Below are positions 1-7,195 of a stretch of DNA of 19,875 bases, in pieces. Each line of letters opens with the position of its first letter. Position 1 is the first letter of the stretch. The DNA comes from JBOFFI01 sp051657245 (lineage in GTDB: Bacteria > Pseudomonadota > Alphaproteobacteria > Holosporales > JBOFFI01): positions 1 through 19,875 of the forward strand of contig JBOFKI010000135.1 in assembly GCA_051657245.1 (NCBI GenBank). Reading direction: 5' to 3'. A model generated the notes under the pieces. It worked only from the letters and a program-made list of their open reading frames with translations, was not told where the DNA came from and did not search any database. Position numbers and translations under genes: made by a program.

Positions 1-2
1 AA

Positions 3-191
3 ATTTTGTCAATTTTGAAAATTTTAACAAAAATTTGGATGGGTTTTGATGAACTCAATCCAGATTTATGGAAGTGGCTACATAGAGTATTTAAGAGGAG
101 TAAAAAATACCCTAAATTTCGCTTCAAAAAAGAAAAAAATGGGCGTAGAATGACGTTGCTTTTAAGGGAAGGTCAGGGGACAATTGGGTGA
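3..191 (+). CDS. Short hypothetical ORF, possibly the 3' end of a longer gene cut by the window edge
   Basis: The frame is open from the left edge to a stop at 189-191; the first possible start inside the window is TTG at 6. The visible 62 or so residues are rich in Lys and Arg with several Trp and show no signal peptide or motif I recognise. The stop overlaps the GTG start of ddl (GTGA), so translational coupling is likely if the ORF is real. In many proteobacteria murB precedes ddl, but this tail does not resemble the end of MurB. The stretch is more A+T rich than ddl, so it could also be a small orphan protein or non-coding. Function unknown. Confidence 0.35.
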   Translation: MLSILKILTKIWMGFDELNPDLWKWLHRVFKRSKKYPKFRFKKEKNGRRMTLLLREGQGTIG

Positions 192-1171
192 ACGATCTGC
201 TTTCTGGAAAAAAATTGAAACGACCAAGCTATCCGATAACACCTCGGAAAGTTGCTGTGCTTATGGGGGGCTGGTCTCCTGAACGTCCCGTTTCTTTGAC
301 GAGCGGTAAAGGCGTTTGTGGTGCTTTGCAAGCCTTGGGACATCATGTTTTTCCGGTGGATCCTGAAAGGGATTTAGAAGCTTTTGCAAACCAGCTGAAA
401 ACCTGTGCAATGGGCAGCAAGCCTGAGGTGGTGTTTAACATTTTGCATGGTCCTCCTGGGGAAAATGGTGTGATTCAAAGCGTTTTAGAGCTGTTGGACA
501 TTCCTTATACCTTTTCAGGGGTGTTGGCTTCGGCCCTTGCGATGGACAAGGGAAAAAGCCGTTCCATCGCCATGGCGGCAGGGTTGCCTTGTCCCCAGGG
601 TGTTGTTTTATCGAAGCAAGCTTATCAGGAAGAAGGTGTTGCTTTCTTTCCTCACGTGGTAAAGCCGCTCCAGGAGGGGTCTACCGTTGGTGTCACATGG
701 GTGGGAACTCCTGAGAAACAGCAGGCTGCCCTCAAGGATTGGGCTTTTGGTGAAAAAGTTTTGGTTGAGAGCTATATTCCGGGGAGAGAGATTCAGGTAG
801 CAGTTCTAAACGGTAAAGCTTTGGGTGCAGTTGAGATTCGCTTTGAGGGGCCCATTTTTTCTTATGAAGCTAAATATGTTCAAGGCAAAGCCCAGCACCT
901 TATCCCGGCCCCTATAGATCCTATCAGCTATGAAGCTGTTTTGGAGATGGCTGAGACCATTCATGCGGCATTGGGGTGTGCAGGGGCGACGCGCTCAGAT
1001 TTTCGTTATGACGATACGAAAGGGGAGCCTGGTACGCTCTATTACTTGGAGACGAATACCCAGCCTGGTATGACGCCGCTTTCCCTCGTGCCGGAAATTG
1101 CGGCTTATTTGGGCTGGTCTTATGAAGATCTCGTTCAGTGGATTTTGGAAGACGGGCTATGTCGAAGCTAA
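188..1171 (+). CDS. ddl: D-alanine--D-alanine ligase
   Basis: Cytoplasmic ATP-grasp ligase joining two D-alanines to make the dipeptide that MurF adds to the peptidoglycan precursor. The 327 residues carry the family landmarks in order: VLMGGWSPERPVSL (about 24-37, Glu32 matching the N-terminal substrate-binding Glu), HGPPGENG (87-94), SGVLASALAMDKGKSR (110-125), VVKPLQEGSTVGV in the ATP-grasp core, a VESYIPGRE segment, and LETNTQPGMTPLSLVPE near the C-terminus, which binds metal and phosphate. The GTG start at 188 follows an AGGGGA ribosome site; there is no in-frame ATG upstream before a stop at 146. The N-terminus is about 20 residues longer than usual. The stop overlaps the start of ftsQ, as is common in the dcw cluster. 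Confidence 0.96.
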   Translation: MNDLLSGKKLKRPSYPITPRKVAVLMGGWSPERPVSLTSGKGVCGALQALGHHVFPVDPERDLEAFANQLKTCAMGSKPEVVFNILHGPPGENGVIQSVLELLDIPYTFSGVLASALAMDKGKSRSIAMAAGLPCPQGVVLSKQAYQEEGVAFFPHVVKPLQEGSTVGVTWVGTPEKQQAALKDWAFGEKVLVESYIPGREIQVAVLNGKALGAVEIRFEGPIFSYEAKYVQGKAQHLIPAPIDPISYEAVLEMAETIHAALGCAGATRSDFRYDDTKGEPGTLYYLETNTQPGMTPLSLVPEIAAYLGWSYEDLVQWILEDGLCRS

Positions 1172-2037
1172 AGCGTTTAGCTCCTGGTAAACCAGTCCCT
1201 GGGTCTAAAAAACCCCCGAAGCCTTCTTCTTTATCGAAAGGGGGTGTTTGGCTTTCGCCTTTTAAGCGATTTTTTTTGGGAGGGATGTTGGGCGCTTTGT
1301 TGCTCTTTTTTTCTTGGCAAATTTTTCAAACCATTTGGGAAAATTCGCTTCGTCCAGCTATGCACCAAGCGCTTGCTGCGCTAGGGTTTCGGGTTGAATA
1401 TGTCTTTGTGGTGGGACGCCATAAAACGTCCCAAGCTGATATTCTGCAGAAAGCGCAGCTCACTTTAGGAGACAGCTTGTTTTTAGAATCGCCAGAGGCT
1501 ATTAAAAACCGGTTGGAGGCGCTTCCGTGGGTTCAGCAAGCTTGTGTTGAAAGGCGATTGCCCCACGCCATTTGGATTCATCTTCGGGAAAAAAAACCTC
1601 TAGCACTGTGGCAATATGAGGGTGTGCTGAAATTAATTGATCAGAGCGGTTCTGTCATTCCTTGTGCTGCTCAAGATGTACCTTCTGATTTCATTAAGGT
1701 AGTAGGGGAAAAGGCTCCTCAGAAGGCGCCTGCTTTTTTAGGCAAACTGTCCCATTTTCCCGATGTGAAGGAGAAGGTCGTGGCAGCTGTTTGCTTGCGG
1801 GTAGGGCGTTGGGATTTGTATTTAAAAAATGGGTGGGTCGTAAAACTGCCTGAAAAGAAAATCGAAAAAGCGCTGCAGCAGTTGCTTGCTTTTGAGCAAA
1901 AGCAGACCTTAGCCGTTTCTAAAATTTCGGCGTTAGATTTGCGCTTTCAAGGGGCTTTTGTCTTGCAATTTGAATCAGAGCCCATTGAAAAAGTAAAAAG
2001 ACCTACCCTTCGTGTCAAGGGCGAAAAAGATGTTTAA
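1159..2037 (+). CDS. ftsQ: Cell division protein FtsQ
   Basis: Bitopic inner-membrane divisome protein that links early FtsZ/FtsA assembly to the septal synthases through FtsB and FtsL. From ATG 1159 it has 292 residues: a basic, Pro-rich cytoplasmic tail, one membrane helix (FFLGGMLGALLLFFSW), then a POTRA domain beginning FRVEYVFVVGRHKTS and containing LGDSLF and LPWVQQACVERRLP, followed by the FtsQ beta domain with the LREKKPLALWQ strand. A GTG at 1138 would add seven residues. I prefer 1159 because GGAAG lies eight bases before it and the overlap with the ddl stop (1169-1171) is short. Identity rests on domain architecture and position between ddl and ftsA. Confidence 0.92.
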   Translation: MSKLKRLAPGKPVPGSKKPPKPSSLSKGGVWLSPFKRFFLGGMLGALLLFFSWQIFQTIWENSLRPAMHQALAALGFRVEYVFVVGRHKTSQADILQKAQLTLGDSLFLESPEAIKNRLEALPWVQQACVERRLPHAIWIHLREKKPLALWQYEGVLKLIDQSGSVIPCAAQDVPSDFIKVVGEKAPQKAPAFLGKLSHFPDVKEKVVAAVCLRVGRWDLYLKNGWVVKLPEKKIEKALQQLLAFEQKQTLAVSKISALDLRFQGAFVLQFESEPIEKVKRPTLRVKGEKDV

Positions 2038-2097
2038 TGCTTTTGGTCTTAATGAGATATTAAATCAACAAAACCTCTCAAAAGGAATGCGTTAAAA

Positions 2098-3354
2098 ATG
2101 AAGAAGCATTTGGCTAAGATGAGGCATGGGCTTATCAGTGCGCTTGATATTGGTACGACTAAAGTGTGTTGTTGGGTTGGTCACCTTGATGAGAATCGTC
2201 ATTTCAAAGTGATTGGAATGGGACATAAAGCTTCCAAAGGATTCGCAGGGGGCATTGTTACAGACATGGCTGCTTTAGAAGCTTCTATTGCGGATGCGGT
2301 TGCAGAGGCGGAAAAAGTGTCTGGGGAAATATTACACAGCGTTTTTATGAACGTAAGTGGGAGTTATGTTACGTCCACCATCAAACAAGTTGAAATTTCT
2401 ATTCCGAACCAAACTGTTGAAGAAGCGGATCTCAAACGTCTTTTGCTGCAAGCGCGTCTTGAACAAGACCCAGAAGCCGTTGGAACCCTTCACACGATCC
2501 CCCTCCAATATAACTTGGATGGCCAGTTGGGGATTCAGGATCCAAGGGGAATGATCGGAAGCCGTCTTAAAGGTGTTGTTCATGTTATTTCTGCAGCGTT
2601 GGGTCCTTTGCGAAACATTTTAATGTGTGTGGAGCGGTGTCACCTTGATATTTCAGCCCTCGTTTCCTCTCCTTACGCCTCGGGCCTTTCATGCCTTTTA
2701 GACGATGAGCGGGAATTAGGTGTTACCCTTGTTGAATTGGGGGGAGGTTCTACAACCATTGCGTCATTTTGGGGTAATGCTCTCGTTTATGTCGATGTTA
2801 TCCCCATCGGAAGCCACCATATCACCAATGACTTGGCAAGAGGGCTTGAAACGACGGTTCATTGTAGTGAAAGGTTGAAAGTTTTATATGGAGCAGCAAC
2901 GACTTCTGAGAATGATCAGCGTGAAATGGTTTCAGTCCCCCAATTGGGTGATTTAAAAGAAGAGTTTGTGCAAAAAATTCCCCGGGCCGTGTTGATGAAC
3001 ATGGTTCGTTCGCGCCTTGATGAGATTTTTTATCATGTTAAACGAAAGCTTGACGCTTCTGTTTTTCATAAATTGCTGGGGAAGCGGGTTGTTTTGACAG
3101 GAGGCGGAAGCCAGCTGACCGGTGTTCGCGACTTTGCGGCTGAAGCTCTCAAAAAAAGTGTTAGTTTAGGCAAACCCCTTGGTTTTCCTAATCTTTCTGA
3201 ATCAGGTCGACCTGAATTTTCAACCATAACAGGGCTTTTATCTTACGCTCAAACCGAGGAGTTTCAAAAAATGCAAGGTTTTATGGGGCACTACGAGAAG
3301 AAAAAACAAACAGTATGGGCCCGCGCCACGGGTTGGATGCGAGAAAATTTATGA
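2098..3354 (+). CDS. ftsA: Cell division protein FtsA
   Basis: Actin-like ATPase that tethers FtsZ filaments to the inner membrane and recruits later division proteins. The 418 residues show the phosphate-1 loop SALDIGTTKVC (about 14-24), the inserted 1C domain, the phosphate-2 region LGVTLVELGGGSTTIA and the adenosine motif VVLTGGGSQLTGV. It ends in an amphipathic, basic helix (ARATGWMRENL) that matches the conserved membrane-targeting tail. ATG 2098 follows AAAGGA about 12 bases upstream; ATG 2119 is possible but would cut into the usual N-terminus. It lies 60 bases after ftsQ and 75 before ftsZ. Length is normal. Confidence 0.96.
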   Translation: MKKHLAKMRHGLISALDIGTTKVCCWVGHLDENRHFKVIGMGHKASKGFAGGIVTDMAALEASIADAVAEAEKVSGEILHSVFMNVSGSYVTSTIKQVEISIPNQTVEEADLKRLLLQARLEQDPEAVGTLHTIPLQYNLDGQLGIQDPRGMIGSRLKGVVHVISAALGPLRNILMCVERCHLDISALVSSPYASGLSCLLDDERELGVTLVELGGGSTTIASFWGNALVYVDVIPIGSHHITNDLARGLETTVHCSERLKVLYGAATTSENDQREMVSVPQLGDLKEEFVQKIPRAVLMNMVRSRLDEIFYHVKRKLDASVFHKLLGKRVVLTGGGSQLTGVRDFAAEALKKSVSLGKPLGFPNLSESGRPEFSTITGLLSYAQTEEFQKMQGFMGHYEKKKQTVWARATGWMRENL

Positions 3355-3355
3355 T

Positions 3356-3384
3356 TTGCCAAAAGCTTGGGCATCGATTATAAA
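3356..3384 (+). promoter_or_regulatory. Predicted sigma70-type promoter for ftsZ, with an overlapping inverted repeat
   Basis: TTGCCA (3356-3361) and TATAAA (3379-3384) are 17 bases apart, each one mismatch from consensus, and start two bases after the ftsA stop. Transcription would begin near 3391, giving a leader of about 40 bases. An inverted repeat GCTTGGG (3365-3371) / CCCAAGC (3406-3412), extended inward by ATC/GAT, brackets the -10 box and ends just before the ftsZ ribosome site. It could be an operator, or an RNA stem on read-through transcripts from ftsA. Prediction only. Confidence 0.55.
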
Positions 3385-3429
3385 AAAAAGGTTAAAATAT
3401 AGATTCCCAAGCCCTGGAGATGAATTAAC

Positions 3430-5070
3430 ATGTCTAAACATGGAACGGATAAAAAAGAACTGAAGCCTCGCATCGCGGTTATTGGCGTTGGAGGTGCAGG
3501 CGGTAATGCCGTTAATAACATGATAAGTTCCAACTTGGAAGGGGTTGAGTTTTTCGTTTGCAATACAGATGCTCAAGCCTTAAGCCAATCGTTGGCGGAG
3601 CAAAAAATTCAGCTGGGGCTTCAGCTGACCCAGGGGCTTGGGGCGGGCTCAAAGCCAGATGTGGGGAAGGGGGCTGCTGAGGAATCTCTTGAGGAAATTT
3701 TGGGGCACCTTAAGGGAACCAACATGCTGTTCGTGACCGCAGGTATGGGTGGCGGCACGGGAACGGGGGGGGCACCTGTTATTGCGAGCGCAGCACGGGA
3801 GATGGGCATTTTAACGGTGGGTGTTGTTACAAAGCCTTTTTATTTTGAAGGAAGCCATCGGATGCGGACGGCAGACCTTGGTATTGAAGCGATGGCCAAG
3901 TGTGTGGATACCTTATTGGTCATCCCCAACCAAAATTTATTTCGGGTTGCGACTGAAAAAACAACCTTTGCAGATGCTTTTGCGATGGCGGACAATATTT
4001 TGCACTCAGGGGTTCGAACGTTTACAGACTTGATGACGAAGCATGGTCTCATCAATCTTGATTTTGCGGATATTTCTGCCGTTATGCGGGAGATGATGGG
4101 CAAAGCCATGATGGGAACGGGCCAAGCCTCTGGCGAACGGCGAGCTATTGAGGCTGCAGAAGCAGCGATCTCTTGCCCCTTGTTGGACGACGTTACGATG
4201 CGGGGGGCTCGCGCCGTTTTGATCAATATCACGGGTGGCTTGGATATGACATTGTTTGAGGTAGATGAGGCTGCTAATCGTATTCGGGAAGAAGTGGACC
4301 CTAATGCAAATATCATCTTTGGTGCAACCTTTGATGAGACTATCAGTGGTTATGTCCGTGTCTCGGTTGTGGCAACGGGGATTGATGCAAAAGAGCAGAT
4401 GGTTGTTTCGGCTTCTTCGTCAAAAGAAGCGCAACCTGCTTCATCTTCTGTGTTGCGGTCAGCCCTCTTTTCCATCAAGGATAAGCCCCTAGGTGAAAAC
4501 GAAGGGGACAAAGCTTCGGAGCCTGATCTCGCTTCGTTGAAAGATTTGGAGAATCTTCAAGTAAAACAAGATGATGAAGAACCGAAGGTAGCCTCCTTTG
4601 AAGAGCAAACCTGGGGCAGAAAGCACGATCTGTTTTCTTTTGATTATACCCAAAATTCTTCCATAGCTGACGACCTTCGGGAAGCAGAATCCCCCTTTCA
4701 AGTGGGACGTTCGCCTTTAGAAACTGAAGGTGATTATGGTTTGAAAGAGGAGTCTTATGGGCTGTCCATGCCTGTCCAGGAAAAATCTTCTGTTGAGCCT
4801 GCCGTGGAAAAGCCTAAAAAAAGTTTAAGTTTTTTTGAGAAGCTTGCGGGTGTCGCGCGCAGAGGGGCTGGTTCAGAATCATCTACTTCCTCTTTGGCGC
4901 AAAAACCTGACACGGCTTCCAGTCAGCTTGAAAAAAAGATGTTTAGAGACTCCTATGACACACTTTTAACCTCTGAAGCCGATGTATCTGGGGAAAATTC
5001 ACCTGAGTTTGATCAGCATAATTTGGATATTCCAGCTTTTTTGCGTTATCAAAAAAGTCAGAAAAAATAG
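3430..5070 (+). CDS. ftsZ: Cell division protein FtsZ
   Basis: Tubulin-like GTPase forming the cytokinetic ring in the cytoplasm at the membrane. The 546 residues include the N-terminal IAVIGVGGAGGNAVNNM, the tubulin signature GMGGGTGTGGAP (about 105-116), the T7 catalytic loop NLDFADI (209-215) and a standard core to about residue 330. A long acidic, low-complexity linker of roughly 200 residues follows, then the C-terminal peptide DIPAFLRYQ (533-541), which binds FtsA and other partners, and a basic tail. The long linker and this form of the peptide are usual in alphaproteobacteria, where FtsZ is longer than the 383 residues of E. coli. GGAGATGAA precedes the ATG. No lpxC follows, unlike the gammaproteobacterial order. 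Confidence 0.98.
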   Translation: MSKHGTDKKELKPRIAVIGVGGAGGNAVNNMISSNLEGVEFFVCNTDAQALSQSLAEQKIQLGLQLTQGLGAGSKPDVGKGAAEESLEEILGHLKGTNMLFVTAGMGGGTGTGGAPVIASAAREMGILTVGVVTKPFYFEGSHRMRTADLGIEAMAKCVDTLLVIPNQNLFRVATEKTTFADAFAMADNILHSGVRTFTDLMTKHGLINLDFADISAVMREMMGKAMMGTGQASGERRAIEAAEAAISCPLLDDVTMRGARAVLINITGGLDMTLFEVDEAANRIREEVDPNANIIFGATFDETISGYVRVSVVATGIDAKEQMVVSASSSKEAQPASSSVLRSALFSIKDKPLGENEGDKASEPDLASLKDLENLQVKQDDEEPKVASFEEQTWGRKHDLFSFDYTQNSSIADDLREAESPFQVGRSPLETEGDYGLKEESYGLSMPVQEKSSVEPAVEKPKKSLSFFEKLAGVARRGAGSESSTSSLAQKPDTASSQLEKKMFRDSYDTLLTSEADVSGENSPEFDQHNLDIPAFLRYQKSQKK

Positions 5071-5078
5071 GAAAATAA

Positions 5079-5113
5079 AGCATAGCTATGCTGTTGAAAA
5101 AATTGTGTTTTTT
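5079..5113 (+). terminator. Possible weak terminator after ftsZ
   Basis: A perfect 14-base palindrome, AGCATAGCTATGCT (5079-5092), begins nine bases after the ftsZ stop and is followed by an A-rich stretch and a run of seven T (5107-5113). The hairpin stem is only five pairs around an AGCT loop, and the T run is about 14 bases further on, so this is not a classical intrinsic terminator. It is the only candidate seen between ftsZ and the convergent gatB. Confidence 0.25.
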
Positions 5114-5278
5114 TAGCTAAGTGCCCCTATTTTAAACGTTTCACGGGATGATTTCAGAAAAAATGTTTTGCTGTGATTGAATAAGCATATGCGCTGTTGA
5201 GCATTGTGTAATCATTTTGCTTGAGGAGGCGCAAAATTATGCTGGTGAAGGGAGCTGTTGCTCGTCGTTTTTGTTCAT

Positions 5279-5336
5279 GGCGGGGGCGGGGATCCAGGCT
5301 TTAAGCATTGTCCTTCCCGCGGGGGCGGGATCCAAG
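5279..5336. repeat. Two adjacent REP-like GC-rich palindromic repeats
   Basis: Copy one, GGCGGGGGCGGGGATCCAGG, starts at 5279; copy two, TTCCCGCGGGGGCGGGATCC, starts at 5314. On the minus strand both read (C)TTGGATCCC(C)GCCCCCGC, resembling the widespread bacterial palindromic repeat whose halves are GGATCCCCGC and GCGGGGATGAC; copy two keeps both arms (TTCCCGC / GCGGGA). They are G+C-rich in an A+T-rich gap and abut the IS630 fossil. Assignment to a named repeat family is from memory of the consensus. Confidence 0.55.
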
Positions 5337-5340
5337 AAAA

Positions 5341-5577
5341 GCCTATAAACATGAGCTTCAGTAGAGGTGCCAGATGGTAGGATTCCGCCTAGATTACGTC
5401 CCAGACGCTTGAGCCCACGGCCGATGCAACGGGGGGCTTAACGTAACGTTGAAGTGGGAGGCATGTTCATGCGGATAGGCTTCTGGATGGTTTGTGCAAC
5501 GTCCTCAGCCAAAGAAGCCATATTCAGCTTGAAAACTTGTTTCTCACGCTTTTTTTTCTTGAACACGCTTGGAGAGC
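5341..5577 (-). pseudogene. Decayed IS630-family transposase N-terminal region
   Basis: Read on the minus strand, the region encodes in successive frames pieces of an IS630-type helix-turn-helix ORF: REKQVFKLNMASLAEDV, then PEAYPHEHASHFNV, then RCIGRGLKRLG, and a possible STEAHVYRLF. These fit the usual order, in which a K..KIDMEALARDV segment is followed by PDAYQYERA..F.VS and a second helix-turn-helix ending LKRLGV. At least two frameshifts and the absence of the first 40 or so residues and of the catalytic half show it is dead. The nucleotide run AAAAAAGCGTGAG and the following 40 bases closely match the transposase start at the right end of this window. It lies just beyond the 3' end of gatB. 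Confidence 0.6.
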
Positions 5578-5600
5578 ACAATCATAAAAATTCGATCCCA

Positions 5601-7091
5601 TTAAGCAGAGCCGTCAAGGAGCTCTTTAAGTAGGCTGTTGACCATGGTGGGGTTTCCTTGGCCTTGGGTTGCTTTCATGGCTTGACCTACAAAATAGCCA
5701 AACAACTTATCTTTCCCTCCACGGTATGCCTCCACTTTATCTGGCTCTTTTTGCAAGATATCCTGTAAAACCTGGCGAAGCTGCCCTTCATCGCTCACCT
5801 GGCGCAATCCTTTTTCTGCGATGATAGCTTCAGGGTCTTGGCCTGTTTCCCACATCAGCGCAAAAACTTCTTTGGCCATCTTTCCAGACAGGACCCCCTC
5901 TTGGATCAAATCCATCAGCTTTGCTAAAGCCCCTGGGGTCAAAGCCATGCGCTCCAGATCTACCCCATCCCTGTTAAGGGCTGCAAATAAGTCGCCCATC
6001 ATCCAGTTAGCCAGATTTTTAGCCACCGTTTGAGGGGGGTGCTTGGATAGCGCGAGGGTCGTCTCAAAGAAAGCAGCTGTCTCTTTTTCTGCCACCAAAA
6101 CGTCAGCGTCATAGGCGGAAAGCCCAAGGGTTTCCATCAAGCGTTGCTTTTTGGCTTCTGGAAGTTCTGGCAAAGTACGACGGATGTCTTCTACAAATTC
6201 TTGGGAAAGGCAAAGGGGAGGGAGGTCTGGATCTGGAAAATAACGGTAATCGTGAGCTTCCTCTTTTTTACGCATCGAGCGTGTCTCACCCTTGTTTGCG
6301 TCAAAAAGACGGGTTTCTTGAAAAACAGATCCGTGGGCTTCCAAAAGCGCTATTTGACGCGCTGCTTCATAGAGAATAGCCTGTTGCAAAAATTTGATTG
6401 AGTTAACGTTTTTCACCTCAACCCGGGTTCCCAGGGGCTCCCCTGGTTTTCGAACCGAAACATTCGCATCCACACGCAAGCTGCCCTCTTCCATGTTACC
6501 ATCACAGGTTTCTAAATAGCGAAGCAGCGCTCTCAATTTTTTCACATACAAAGCAGCTTCTTCTGCCGTACGCATATCAGGCTCTGACACAATCTCCATC
6601 AAGGCAATTCCTGCACGGTTAAGATCAATCAAAGATTGGGTGGGGTGAAGGTCATGAAAGCTTTTTCCAGCATCTTGTTCAAGGTGCAAACGGTTAATGC
6701 GGACGCGCTTTAAAGTTCCAGGTTCTGACTCAATGTCCAAATAGCCATTTTCCACAATGGGTTTTTTAAATTGAGTAATCTGATACCCTGAAGGTAGGTC
6801 TGCATAAAAATAATTTTTACGATCAAAAGCTGACGTCAAGCGGACGTCGCCATTCAACCCAATGCCTGTGCGAACGGCTTGTTCTACACACACTTGGTTA
6901 ATGACAGGGAGCATACCCGGAAACGCAGCATCCAAAAAAGAAACCTGGGTGTTCGGTTCTCCGCCAAAGGCCGTGGAGGCTCCAGAAAAAAGCTTTGATG
7001 ACGAAGTAATTTGAGCATGGACCTCCAGCCCGATGACCATCTCCCAAAGCCCTGTTTTTCCTGCAATCAAACGCTGTTTCGCATCAGACAT
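5601..7091 (-). CDS. gatB: Aspartyl/glutamyl-tRNA(Asn/Gln) amidotransferase subunit B
   Basis: The kinase and tRNA-binding subunit of GatCAB. It activates the misacylated Glu-tRNA(Gln) or Asp-tRNA(Asn) with ATP and receives ammonia from GatA. The 496 residues begin close to the conserved MVIGLEVHAQI segment (18-28), carry YFYADLPSGYQITQ (94-107) and the family signature CDGNMEEGSLRVDANVSVR (196-214), then a helical linker and a C-terminal YqeY-like tRNA-binding domain ending GNPTMVNSLLKELL. ATG 7091 is preceded by AAAGGTAA. It is the last gene of the minus-strand run, 104 bases after gatA. Length is normal for the family. Confidence 0.97.
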   Translation of the reverse strand: MSDAKQRLIAGKTGLWEMVIGLEVHAQITSSSKLFSGASTAFGGEPNTQVSFLDAAFPGMLPVINQVCVEQAVRTGIGLNGDVRLTSAFDRKNYFYADLPSGYQITQFKKPIVENGYLDIESEPGTLKRVRINRLHLEQDAGKSFHDLHPTQSLIDLNRAGIALMEIVSEPDMRTAEEAALYVKKLRALLRYLETCDGNMEEGSLRVDANVSVRKPGEPLGTRVEVKNVNSIKFLQQAILYEAARQIALLEAHGSVFQETRLFDANKGETRSMRKKEEAHDYRYFPDPDLPPLCLSQEFVEDIRRTLPELPEAKKQRLMETLGLSAYDADVLVAEKETAAFFETTLALSKHPPQTVAKNLANWMMGDLFAALNRDGVDLERMALTPGALAKLMDLIQEGVLSGKMAKEVFALMWETGQDPEAIIAEKGLRQVSDEGQLRQVLQDILQKEPDKVEAYRGGKDKLFGYFVGQAMKATQGQGNPTMVNSLLKELLDGSA

Positions 7092-7195
7092 GTTTTTTTA
7101 TTTACCTTTGTTTCTTCGAAGTCAAGCTTCATATTTTTTTAAAGGGTGCTGCGAATATTCATCTATCATACAATCTGTTATGCCTCGAATAAAGT

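Noticed and set aside
3840..4316. 158-codon minus-strand ORF
   Set aside because: It lies wholly inside ftsZ on the opposite strand, with low-complexity Ser/Ala/Ile composition typical of an antisense shadow.
5239..5304. 21-codon ORF with a GAGGAGG ribosome-like site nine bases upstream
   Set aside because: It reads through a REP-like palindrome into Arg-rich sequence and overlaps repeat DNA; very short and likely chance.
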